Origin: Bacillota bacterium
Lineage (GTDB): Bacteria > Bacillota > Clostridia > Acetivibrionales > JANLFN01
Assembly: GCA_023397675.1 (NCBI GenBank)
Contig: JAEWTV010000028.1
Coordinates: 1-59,998 of the forward strand
Reading direction: 5' to 3'
Length of the DNA stretch: 59,998 nucleotides
Below the pieces are notes generated by a model, which saw only the letters and a list, made by a program, of their open reading frames with translations, made no database searches and was not told where the DNA came from. The position numbers and the translations under genes are program-made. Of this stretch, positions 53,327 to 59,998 are shown in pieces. Position 1 is the first letter of the stretch. Each line of letters starts with the position of its first letter.

Positions 53327-54144
53327 ATGAAAATAACCGATACAAAGAACTAGCCGATTTTTTAAAAACCCGGAGGGCAAAAATTCTTCCATCCCAGGTA
53401 GGGCTTTCGACAGAAACGCGTCGTCGCACTCCTGGCTTGAGAAGAGAGGAAGTAGCACAGCTGGCTGGTATTGGGATAACCTGGTATACATGGCTTGAAC
53501 AGGGAAGACCTATTCATGTTTCAATTCAGGTAATTGAAAGTTTATCCAGAACGCTGTTGCTTGATAAACAGGAACGGATTCATCTTTACCTTTTGGCAAA
53601 CCAGCCGCTTCCTGTAGATATACCGGAATATCGGGGAACAGTAAGTCCAATACTTCAACATTTTCTGGACAGCCTATTGTTTTCTCCATCATTAGTCGTG
53701 GATCAGCGGTGGAATGTCATTGCCTGGAATAAAGCAGCATGCCTGCTCCTTGGTGATTTTAGTAAAATGAATGCCCGTGAGCGAAATATTGTTTGGGCCA
53801 TGTTTACAGATGAAAAATTTAAGCAGTTATATGTAGATTGGAGTATGCATGCCAAGGGATTACTGGGCAGATTTCGTTCAACATGCGGTCAGTATATTGA
53901 AGATTCCTGGCTTGTACAGTTTATTGATGATCTTAAACACCAAAGCACGGAATTCAATTCATGGTGGTCTTTACATGAAATCAAGGGAAGCAGTGGAGTA
54001 TATAAGCAATTGAACCATCCGGTTGCGGGAATATTGGATTTTGAGGTAAGTAATTTTGAAGTTGCGGATAATTCCGGCTTAACACTCATTGCACATACTC
54101 CATTATCCGATACCGCTGAAAAAATGAAATCATTAATTGAATAG
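53327..54144 (+). CDS. XRE/MmyB-type transcriptional regulator with broken or unusual start
   Basis: From 53323 the frame encodes NENNRYKELADFLKTRRAKILPSQ, then TPGLRREEVAQLAGIGITWYTWLEQGR (HTH) and an MmyB-like ligand domain. No ATG, GTG or TTG occurs in this frame before the TTG at 53437, which would cut into the HTH. An ATG at 53327 is in the wrong frame by one base; one extra A in the AAAA at 53330-53333 would give MKNNRYKELADF. So either a frameshift, a sequencing error or a non-standard start. Domain identity is clear. Confidence 0.75.
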
Positions 54145-54221
54145 TTTTTAGATTAGGAATAGCAAAGGCTATATTGACATTTGAATTCAACTGTAAAGCT
54201 GGTTATTGCAATAGCCCTTTT

Positions 54222-54281
54222 CCCGCTTTTGAGCCGGCCAAAATCGGGAGAAACCGTGGCGAACAGGTTTCGCCCCAGAAG
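54222..54281 (+). repeat. Short copy C of the structured repeat family
   Basis: A hairpin of the terminal type, CCCGCTTTTG/CAAAATCGGG (54222-54248), is joined directly to GAAACCGTGGCGAACAGGTTTCGCCCCAG, a segment found near the 3' end of long copy A (27548-27580). It looks like a deletion derivative retaining only the two ends. Confidence 0.7.
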
Positions 54282-54334
54282 CAACAATGATTGCTTAGAA
54301 GCTTTGTATAAAGCAAAAATGAGTGACTTAATAG

Positions 54335-54372
54335 AAAGGCACATGCGGAGTTAGTCCTCTGCGTGTGCCTTT
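54335..54372 (-). terminator. Terminator of the second chemoreceptor gene
   Basis: AAAGGCACATGCGGAG pairs with CTCTGCGTGTGCCTTT using two G-T pairs, around TTAGTC. It lies just after the chemoreceptor stop on the minus strand. Confidence 0.75.
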
Positions 54373-54387
54373 AAAAAAACCCTTGTT

Positions 54388-56391
54388 TTAGATTTTAAAC
54401 CTTGATACTGCCTTTGTAAGTTTCTCTGAGTTTAATTCTGTCTCTTTCATCAACTCTGCGACTTTGGCAGCTTTTTGCATTACATCGGATGCCTTTTCTG
54501 CAATGTTCTGTGTGCCTTGAGCCTCTTCATTATTAGATAAGGTTACTTCGTTAATGGCTCTGGTCATACTTTGTATCGATGCCAATAATTCCTCTGCAGT
54601 CGCACTAAAATCAGTAACTAAATCCTGAATAGATTCTGCATCACTATAATATTGTTCTCCTATTCTTACCAATGAATTATAGTCATTAATAACCGTTGTA
54701 TCTATGAAACTCAAAGCTTTTTCAGAGTTCTCTGTCAAGCTTTGTACTGAACTGACTACAAGTTTTGTAACATCTTGAATTTCGGTAACTGTTTTTTTAG
54801 AATCTTCAGCCAACTTACGGATTTCCTCTGCAACTACTGCGAAACCTTTTCCGGATTCACCGGCTCTTGCTGCTTCTATTGCTGCATTTAGTGCAAGAAG
54901 GTTCGTTTGTGAGGTAATCTGAAGTATTGATTCTGTCAGTACGCCTATCTTTTCCACTGCCCTCGACTTTTCAATAGAGGTACGCATATCCTTCTCGATT
55001 GTTTCACGTATATCATATGCATTTCTTTGAGATATTACAGCACTGTCCTTTAATTTCTGTGCACGGTTACTGATTTCCTCTGCAAATAAAGAACCTTTCT
55101 GTGCTTTTGTTGCAATTGAGTCTACGGCATCTTCTATTTCTGCTGATGTAGCGTTCATTTCCTCAGTTGATGCAGATGTTTCCTGCATCCCAGCAGACAT
55201 TTCCTCTGTAGTTGCTGATACATCTTCTATCTGTGAAGCTAAATCATTTAAGTTTTTTGATGAAATCGTTACATTCTCTTTTACTTTGCTGGCCTCATTA
55301 ATAAAATCCTGAATAATTGACCGTACAGAGTTGCTCATAATATTTACAGACCTTGCAAGCAAACCGACTTCGTCTTTCCTTTTTTGAAGTTTAGCGGGCA
55401 ATTCCTGTGTAAAATCTGCATTTGCCAAGGTATCCAAGTGATTTGCGGTTAGTTTTATCGGCTTTGCTACAAAGACTGCCAGTATAATTGATATAATAAT
55501 TATAAGCAATGCACAGAGAATTATATTAATAATTATTGCCGACTTGGAACTATTAAGGTCTGCAAATACTTCGGTCGAAGGAGCAGATACCACAACCTTC
55601 CACCCGGTAAGTGGTACTGTAGAATATGATGCGGTTACATTCTTGCCATCATCATTTTTGTATGTAACAAATCCCTTTTCTTTTGACAATATTTCGTCTT
55701 TAAATATCTTTTGTGTATTTGTGTCCTTCATGTAATCCTTATAATTTTTCCCAATTCTATCCGGTTTATTATAGAATACATAATCCCCTTTAGCGGACAG
55801 CATCATAGCACTTCCGGTTTTTTCAATCTTTACTGAACCAATTGAATTTTGTAAGGCTTTAACGTTAATCTGAGCAAAAATTGCACCTCTGAAATTACCA
55901 CTTTCGTCAAGGACGGGTATTGCTATACTGGTAACATTGCTTTTGGTTACCTTACTTACAAGAATATCACCTACGTATGTTTTTTTTGTGCTTTTAACTT
56001 TTTGAAAATACTCTCTGTCCGCAAGGTTGATAAAAGTGTTATTGATTACATTGATAGCATTGCCGTCATTATCAACAAATACAGCTGTCTCAAGTTCTGG
56101 GTCACTTTCGCGAATGGGTTTAAGCACGGAATTTATATCTTTATAGCCTGCTGTTTTGAACTCTGGGTGGGCTTTAAGTATATTTTCAAATATAGAAACC
56201 TTGTTGTTAATCCAAGAATTTATAGTGCTGGAACCGGATATGGCCAATTGATTTTCCTCTTTTTCTATATTTTTAGAAACCGTGCTGCTTAAACGGCCTG
56301 ATAGAAATAAAGACATACTTATAAGAGGAATAAGTGCTACGCACATTATAATGAGCATTAACTTGAATTTCAATGAATAGATATTTTTCAT
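54388..56391 (-). CDS. Methyl-accepting chemotaxis protein, paralogue
   Basis: A 667-residue chemoreceptor: membrane helix near 9-29, dCache-like sensor (about 35-275), second helix near 283-305, HAMP, and a signalling coiled coil with tip QTNLLALNAAIEAARAGE. The signalling half is close to that of the receptor at 19225-21225, while the sensor halves differ, suggesting different ligands. GGGGGAAGAAT precedes the ATG. No other chemotaxis gene is nearby. Confidence 0.93.
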   Translation of the reverse strand: MKNIYSLKFKLMLIIMCVALIPLISMSLFLSGRLSSTVSKNIEKEENQLAISGSSTINSWINNKVSIFENILKAHPEFKTAGYKDINSVLKPIRESDPELETAVFVDNDGNAINVINNTFINLADREYFQKVKSTKKTYVGDILVSKVTKSNVTSIAIPVLDESGNFRGAIFAQINVKALQNSIGSVKIEKTGSAMMLSAKGDYVFYNKPDRIGKNYKDYMKDTNTQKIFKDEILSKEKGFVTYKNDDGKNVTASYSTVPLTGWKVVVSAPSTEVFADLNSSKSAIIINIILCALLIIIISIILAVFVAKPIKLTANHLDTLANADFTQELPAKLQKRKDEVGLLARSVNIMSNSVRSIIQDFINEASKVKENVTISSKNLNDLASQIEDVSATTEEMSAGMQETSASTEEMNATSAEIEDAVDSIATKAQKGSLFAEEISNRAQKLKDSAVISQRNAYDIRETIEKDMRTSIEKSRAVEKIGVLTESILQITSQTNLLALNAAIEAARAGESGKGFAVVAEEIRKLAEDSKKTVTEIQDVTKLVVSSVQSLTENSEKALSFIDTTVINDYNSLVRIGEQYYSDAESIQDLVTDFSATAEELLASIQSMTRAINEVTLSNNEEAQGTQNIAEKASDVMQKAAKVAELMKETELNSEKLTKAVSRFKI

Positions 56392-57083
56392 GATTCTTCC
56401 CCCTAAAATGTTAAATATAATTAGATGTTGTTTAAATCGATTTAATGCAAAAACTTAAATACGTCAATTTCGTGTTAATAGTAGGAAAACTCACAATGTA
56501 CTATAAATTTTTAAAAATATATTTTCATTTCTTTTCTAAAATTAAGGTAATGTCTTATTACTTTTCTTTGAATTATGTGCCTTGCCAGCTAATATTCATT
56601 GATGATAATCCTCCTAAATAGGTTGTTTAGTAATCGTAAAGAATTGCTTATAAAGAATTGATGTGTTTATTATTCGACGTAAATATACAAAATCCTTCAT
56701 TCAAATGAGTATTTTGGGGTGGAAGATATTTGCTTACTATCTGTAGAACTATTTTGTTGGGCCATATGGTATTCTTGAGTAAAAAAAATTACCCACATTA
56801 TTATGATGTGGGTAATTTTTATGAATTCCTTGTTTTCGGTTTGAGAATGAGCTAGCAGCTTACAGCTGCCGCAGAGCGTTTAAATCAACATCCATTAGCT
56901 TAAAAAAGTATAATATTGTTTGCGGTCCTGTTCATCACCATAAAGATTAACAGACAGGTCATTTTCTCACCAAAGCTGCTTACTGCCATTTGCATAGAAA
57001 ATATAAATGGCTTGCTGCCAATTTTACATTTACAATTTATGAAACTGCCTACAGAAAATCTTCTGAAAATGGAAGATGAGTGA
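56392..57083. other. Long intergenic region with repeat copy E
   Basis: 692 bases between the chemoreceptor promoter region and the toxin gene, both on the minus strand. It contains repeat copy E (listed separately). An 8-codon minus-strand frame with AGGAGG at 56573-56599 is probably chance. No gene was recognised in the remainder. Confidence 0.5.
56784..56878 (+). repeat. Copy E of the structured repeat family
   Basis: A perfect 15-bp stem, AAAAATTACCCACAT with ATGTGGGTAATTTTT (56784-56820), is followed by a tail starting TTCCTTGTTTTCGG that matches 59813-59837, then GAGCTAGCAGCTTAC, resembling 27480-27500. The hairpin matches those at 57789 and 59051, with A-T for G-C on both strands at one pair. 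Confidence 0.7.
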
Positions 57084-57398
57084 TTATATCAGGCTTACCC
57101 AATCTCTCCTACCATAGAGTATTCTGATAATAGTCACTGTTTTATACTCCTCAGAAACCACATAAAATACTATGTAGTTATCTATCAATATTTTACGTAT
57201 GCCTATCTTGGACAGCCTTTCATCTGATACCAATGAATTTCTTAAAGGCAGAGCCTCCAATGTTAAGATTGCATCACCAATTTTGCCGACAACCTTCTTG
57301 GCAATGGCGGGTTCTAAAAGTTCTGTCGCAATGTATCTGCCTATTTCATACAAATCCTTTTCTGCCGGCTCAGTGATTTCGATATGGGATTTACTCAT
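57084..57398 (-). CDS. RelE/ParE-family toxin
   Basis: A 104-residue toxin-fold protein: ITEPAEKDLYEIGRYIA at the start, LRNSLVSDERLSKIGIRKILIDNYIVFYVV and the C-terminal TIIRILYGRRDW, matching the ParE/RelE pattern. It overlaps the upstream antitoxin by 8 bases, so translation is coupled. Whether it acts on gyrase (ParE) or mRNA (RelE) cannot be told from sequence alone. Confidence 0.88.
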   Translation of the reverse strand: MSKSHIEITEPAEKDLYEIGRYIATELLEPAIAKKVVGKIGDAILTLEALPLRNSLVSDERLSKIGIRKILIDNYIVFYVVSEEYKTVTIIRILYGRRDWVSLI

Positions 57399-57657
57399 CA
57401 GTCAACTCTTTCTGTATGTCTGCAAATGCCTCAGTAAAAGGTCTTACTTTTTTATCCTTCATTGCTTCCATACCCTCATCAAGTAATTTATAGAGTTCGA
57501 ATCTACCGACAAGCCGTTCATAGGTTTCAATACTCATCACAGCTAGATCGCCCTGCCCATTTTTTGTAATATAAACGGGTTCCCCGTATTGGTGGCAAAA
57601 CTGAGATATTTCATTATATTTATTCCTTAAGTCCGAACTTGGTCTGATTGATGGCAT
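57391..57657 (-). CDS. Phd/YefM-type antitoxin
   Basis: An 88-residue antitoxin: IRPSSDLRNKYNEISQFCHQYGEPVYITKNGQGDLAVMSIETYERL is the Phd/YefM DNA-binding fold, followed by a C-terminal helix that would neutralise the toxin. AGGAGGTAGC precedes the ATG. It is the first gene of the two-gene operon and should bind its own promoter. Confidence 0.9.
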   Translation of the reverse strand: MPSIRPSSDLRNKYNEISQFCHQYGEPVYITKNGQGDLAVMSIETYERLVGRFELYKLLDEGMEAMKDKKVRPFTEAFADIQKELTDE

Positions 57658-57679
57658 GTGTGCTACCTCCTGTTTTTAC

Positions 57680-57708
57680 ATATCAATATTATATCGTAAT
57701 TTTGATAT
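57680..57708. promoter_or_regulatory. Inverted repeat in the toxin-antitoxin promoter
   Basis: ATATCAA (57680-57686) and TTGATAT (57702-57708), 15 bases apart, lie 23 bases before the antitoxin start. This is a plausible operator for the Phd/YefM protein. Confidence 0.45.
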
Positions 57709-57788
57709 CACATCAATTTTTAGTATGAGGTAAAGTGTCATTTGTTATACGAGATAACTACTTTGATGTAACGTGAGTAGAAAAACAA

Positions 57789-57895
57789 AAAAATTACCCA
57801 CGTTATTAAGACGTGAGTAATTTTTACGCATAAATTTAATCTTTATTCCAGCTTTTGAAATCAAAAGCTGTGTAAAAGTCATCACTCATGCGGCA
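57789..57895 (+). repeat. Copy D of the structured repeat family, 5' part
   Basis: Hairpin AAAAATTAC/GTAATTTTT with inner CACGT/ACGTG (57789-57825), then CAGCTTTTG/CAAAAGCTG (57849-57870), then CATCACTCATGCGGCAC. It matches the 5' end of the long copy at 59051 onward and stops abruptly next to the Fic stop codon. The second stem has A-T where other copies have C-G. It may also terminate the Fic transcript. Confidence 0.75.
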
Positions 57896-58975
57896 CTATT
57901 TTACTGAGCCAATATCTTGAACTACATTAAACAGGGCTTTATTCCGATATATTCTTTCTTTACCAACCATTTGAGATGTAAGAAAACCATATTCTTCAAG
58001 TAATGCTAAATATCCTGAAGCAGTTTTTCGTGATACGCCTAAGCCGCTTTCGATATAACTGATTTTTGTATAGAATTCATAAAACAAAAGGTCAATTAAT
58101 TCTCTGGAATATACCTTTGGAAGTTTTGATTTTATTTCTTCTGAGGTGCAGCTTATAACTGAGTTAATCCTCTTTATAAGCTGCAAAGTTTCGTCTGAGG
58201 TTTGTTCTATTCCTTCCAATATATATAAGATCCAATCTTCCCAACTGTTATTTATTCTTACATCTTGCAGCAGTCTATAATACGCGGATTTATTACGAAT
58301 TATGTACTTGCTAAGATATAGTATAGGACTGTCCAGTAATTCTTTTAAAACAAGGTACAATACACTAATAATTCTTCCAGTTCTCCCATTTCCATCATAA
58401 AAAGGATGAATACATTCAAACTGATAATGTATTATTGCAAGTTTAATAAGTACATCTACATTGTCATAATCTTCATTTATATAACGTTCAAGATTTGACA
58501 TAAGAGATAGAATTTCATGTTCACCAGATGGAGGTGTATAAACTATTTCTCCGGTGGTTTCATTTTTTAATACAGTTCCAGGTAATTTCCTTATTCCGGA
58601 CTTGTTTTTCTCTATATATCCCTGGATTTCTATAATCATATTGGTAGTAAGCATTCTTTTTTCTTTAACAAGTTCGTACCCATGCCACAAAGCTGTTCTG
58701 TAATTTACAACGTCTTTAGCTGAAGGACTATTATAGCTGGATTGGGCCATAGCCTTAAACAACTCATCATGCGTTGTAATTATATTTTCTATTTCTGAAC
58801 TATCTTTTGCTTCATTTATAGTAACAGCATTTATAAGCATATTTTTATTAGGCATTGTATCAGCATAGCCTTTAAGCTCCGCTAAAGACCTGTGTGATCT
58901 TGCAAGTTGTTTAAGAACTCGTTTTGTTTCAATATCAGAAGTAGGCGGCAATGGCTTAAGATTTGAATGATTCAT
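57896..58975 (-). CDS. Fic-domain protein with C-terminal winged helix
   Basis: A 359-residue protein. The Fic motif His190-PFYDGNGRTGR is complete, so AMP or similar nucleotide transfer is likely. An N-terminal inhibitory motif of the S-x-x-x-E-N type is visible at Ser59 to Asn64 (SSEIEN), as in class II Fic proteins that self-inhibit. The C-terminal part (about 280-350) resembles a winged helix (GVSRKTASGYLALLEEYGFL). GGGAGGTAAAA precedes the ATG. The target is unknown. Confidence 0.92.
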   Translation of the reverse strand: MNHSNLKPLPPTSDIETKRVLKQLARSHRSLAELKGYADTMPNKNMLINAVTINEAKDSSEIENIITTHDELFKAMAQSSYNSPSAKDVVNYRTALWHGYELVKEKRMLTTNMIIEIQGYIEKNKSGIRKLPGTVLKNETTGEIVYTPPSGEHEILSLMSNLERYINEDYDNVDVLIKLAIIHYQFECIHPFYDGNGRTGRIISVLYLVLKELLDSPILYLSKYIIRNKSAYYRLLQDVRINNSWEDWILYILEGIEQTSDETLQLIKRINSVISCTSEEIKSKLPKVYSRELIDLLFYEFYTKISYIESGLGVSRKTASGYLALLEEYGFLTSQMVGKERIYRNKALFNVVQDIGSVK

Positions 58976-59050
58976 ATCTTTTTACCTCCCTTTGGGTACA
59001 TTATATATGAATTTACTTCCTACATCAATATTACGTGGGTAAAAAATTTA

Positions 59051-59087
59051 AAAAATTACACACGTTATTAAGATGTGAGTAATTTTT
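59051..59087 (+). repeat. 5' hairpin of repeat copy B
   Basis: AAAAATTAC/GTAATTTTT with an inner CAC/GTG part and a G-T pair, the counterpart of 57789-57825 and 56784-56820. It is followed by ACGCATAA as in copy D. Confidence 0.7.
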
Positions 59088-59109
59088 ACGCATAACTTAA
59101 TCATTTTTA

Positions 59110-59455
59110 CCGCTTTTGAACCGGCCAAAAGCGGGGGAAAAGCCGTCACTCAAGCCGTGAAGGCTTCAAAGCATGGGCGCGACGGATTCCGTGACAGAGA
59201 TTCCAGGCTTCCATCTTTACCTTTGTCCGGCCGTTTCCAATGGCATCCGTTCCATACCCAACTGAATCTGCCGTCCTTGGCAGATTCGCCGGACTCTGAT
59301 TGATGTCAGTAGGAATCTCTAGGTCACTCCACCAAGCGCCTTCAGGGCAAGTTTTGCGGGTGGCCGTACAGAACTTTGTAAACAAAGTTCTAACGTTGCC
59401 GCTTCGAAGAATTTGCCCGCATCCCCGCCCATTGAAAGCTGAGCTGGCAGGTATT
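59110..59455 (+). repeat. Structured interspersed repeat, long copy B
   Basis: Aligns with 27125-27466. Helices: CCGCTTTTG/CAAAAGCGG (59110-59134), TGAAGGC/GCCTTCA (59158-59164 with 59338-59344), AGAGATTCC/GGAATCTCT (59196-59204 with 59312-59320), hairpins at 59240-59255, 59264-59287 (9 bp perfect) and 59370-59391. The outer helix encloses the second, which encloses the first two of these hairpins. A minus-strand open frame across it (59146-59463) is not conserved as protein in the other copy and is not called. Confidence 0.8.
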
Positions 59456-59840
59456 GAAAACAAAGTTATAAAATAAGTTTTGCAGTAAAAATCTCCTACA
59501 ACGCCACTGTTAAGTGTTTGAAAAACACTTCTTTATGCATTCAGTGAAAAAATTGACGACGCGGGAAAATGGACTGGATGGAGATTTTAGGTGCATATGA
59601 GCCATGGATGGGGAATATGCACCGACCGCCAAAGGAACATTTTTGAACTGTAAAATGCATAGAAGTTTTTTCACTGTGCCCTAGCTGGCCTCCGCGGCGA
59701 GCGGCGACTTTTCCGCCCATTTTCGTCGTTGAAAAGGGGCAAAGAAGATTTGTTTTTTGTATCGTGCAGGGTAGAAGTTACCGGGATATACTTGTGTTTC
59801 GAAGTGTATTAGTTCCTTGTTTCCGGTTTTAGGAATGGGA
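59456..59840 (+). repeat. 3' extension of repeat copy B
   Basis: No gene is called. It holds hairpins AAGTGTTT/AAACACTT (59512-59530) and GTGCATAT/ATATGCAC near 59591-59622, plus complementary segments CAGTGAAAAAA (59542-59552) with TTTTTTCACTG (59666-59676) and AAAATCTCC (59488-59496) with GGAGATTTT (59580-59588). It ends with TTCCTTGTTTCCGG (59813 on), shared with copy E, which suggests this is the element's 3' end. Confidence 0.5.
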
Positions 59841-59875
59841 GAGAAGGTTCATTAAATATAATTTGTCATACACAT

Positions 59876-59911
59876 AAAAAGAAGACCCTTGATTCCTCAA
59901 GGGTCTTCTTT

Positions 59912-59913
<2 letters not shown>
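59876..59913 (-). terminator. Terminator of the tRNA-Arg gene
   Basis: AAGAAGACCCTTGA and TCAAGGGTCTTCTT form a perfect 14-bp stem around TTCC, extended by A/T runs, directly after the 3' end of the minus-strand tRNA gene. Confidence 0.88.
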
Positions 59914-59988
<75 letters not shown>

Positions 59989-59998
59989 ACACTATAAA

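Noticed and set aside
56573..56599. Eight-codon minus-strand frame with AGGAGG
   Set aside because: Very short, about 180 bases before the chemoreceptor, with no coupling or alternative pairing seen.
59146..59463. 105-codon minus-strand frame
   Set aside because: It covers the structured repeat; the matching frame in the 27-kb copy is broken, and variation follows RNA pairing rather than codons.

Overview
The window looks like a chromosome segment of a low-GC, endospore-former-type Gram-positive bacterium of the class Clostridia, most like the Ruminiclostridium group. This is inferred from protein style, AT-rich intergenic DNA, strong AGGAGG ribosome binding sites, a monoderm-type Tad locus, a SecA2-length second SecA, copper-amine-oxidase-like stalk domains and a c-subunit of clostridial type. 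Species cannot be fixed without a search.

Layout. 1-5660: F1Fo ATP synthase operon (end of atpE, then atpF-H-A-G-D-C) closed by a strong terminator. 5703-12864: a minus-strand block with a small kinase-like phosphotransferase and a compact Tad/Flp pilus operon (CpaE-like ATPase, TadA/CpaF, TadB, TadC, Flp pilin, prepilin peptidase, FHA protein) transcribed from a good promoter at about 12.9 kb. 13.0-24 kb: M14 peptidase with a possible 17-residue upstream peptide, MntH with stacked palindromes in its promoter, SecA2, a chemoreceptor, a DHA2 drug exporter and a glycosyltransferase. 24-36.9 kb: small accessory genes (VOC, GNAT, two YcxB-like proteins, YjbQ, a YbaK-type deacylase, LysE, GrpB), an MFS gene with a leader-peptide-type attenuator, a TetR/ABC exporter set and a serine beta-lactamase-fold lipoprotein. 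36.9-42.6 kb: secreted EF-hand and stalk-domain proteins, DUF2461, a GNAT fusion with a free-standing paralogue of its second half, and a peptidoglycan-binding M15 peptidase. 42.6-46.4 kb: a MutS2-like ATPase without the Smr nuclease domain, with a riboswitch-like leader, divergent from a MarR/metallo-hydrolase operon that carries a 34-bp perfect palindrome. 47.3-52.7 kb: PhoU-like/Pit phosphate uptake behind an 11-bp periodic Pho-box-like array, then MoxR-DUF58-DUF4129-like genes. 52.8-60 kb: VOC, an XRE regulator with a damaged or unusual start, a second chemoreceptor, a ParE/Phd-type toxin-antitoxin pair, a Fic protein and tRNA-Arg(ACG).

The most unusual content is non-coding. A modular repeat family occurs at 27.1-27.6, 54.2, 56.8, 57.8 and 59.0-59.8 kb. 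Its two long copies fold into the same nested set of helices, and several differences between copies are compensatory (A-T for G-C on both strands of a helix). This suggests a structured RNA or a hairpin-bearing mobile element rather than a gene. Two further RNA switches are proposed: a leader peptide plus a ribosome-binding-site-sequestering hairpin before the MFS gene at 31.2 kb, and a three-way junction sharing an 11-nt segment with a terminator before the MutS2-like gene at 44.6-44.85 kb. All functional statements rest on reading the sequence and on family knowledge; no searches were run.
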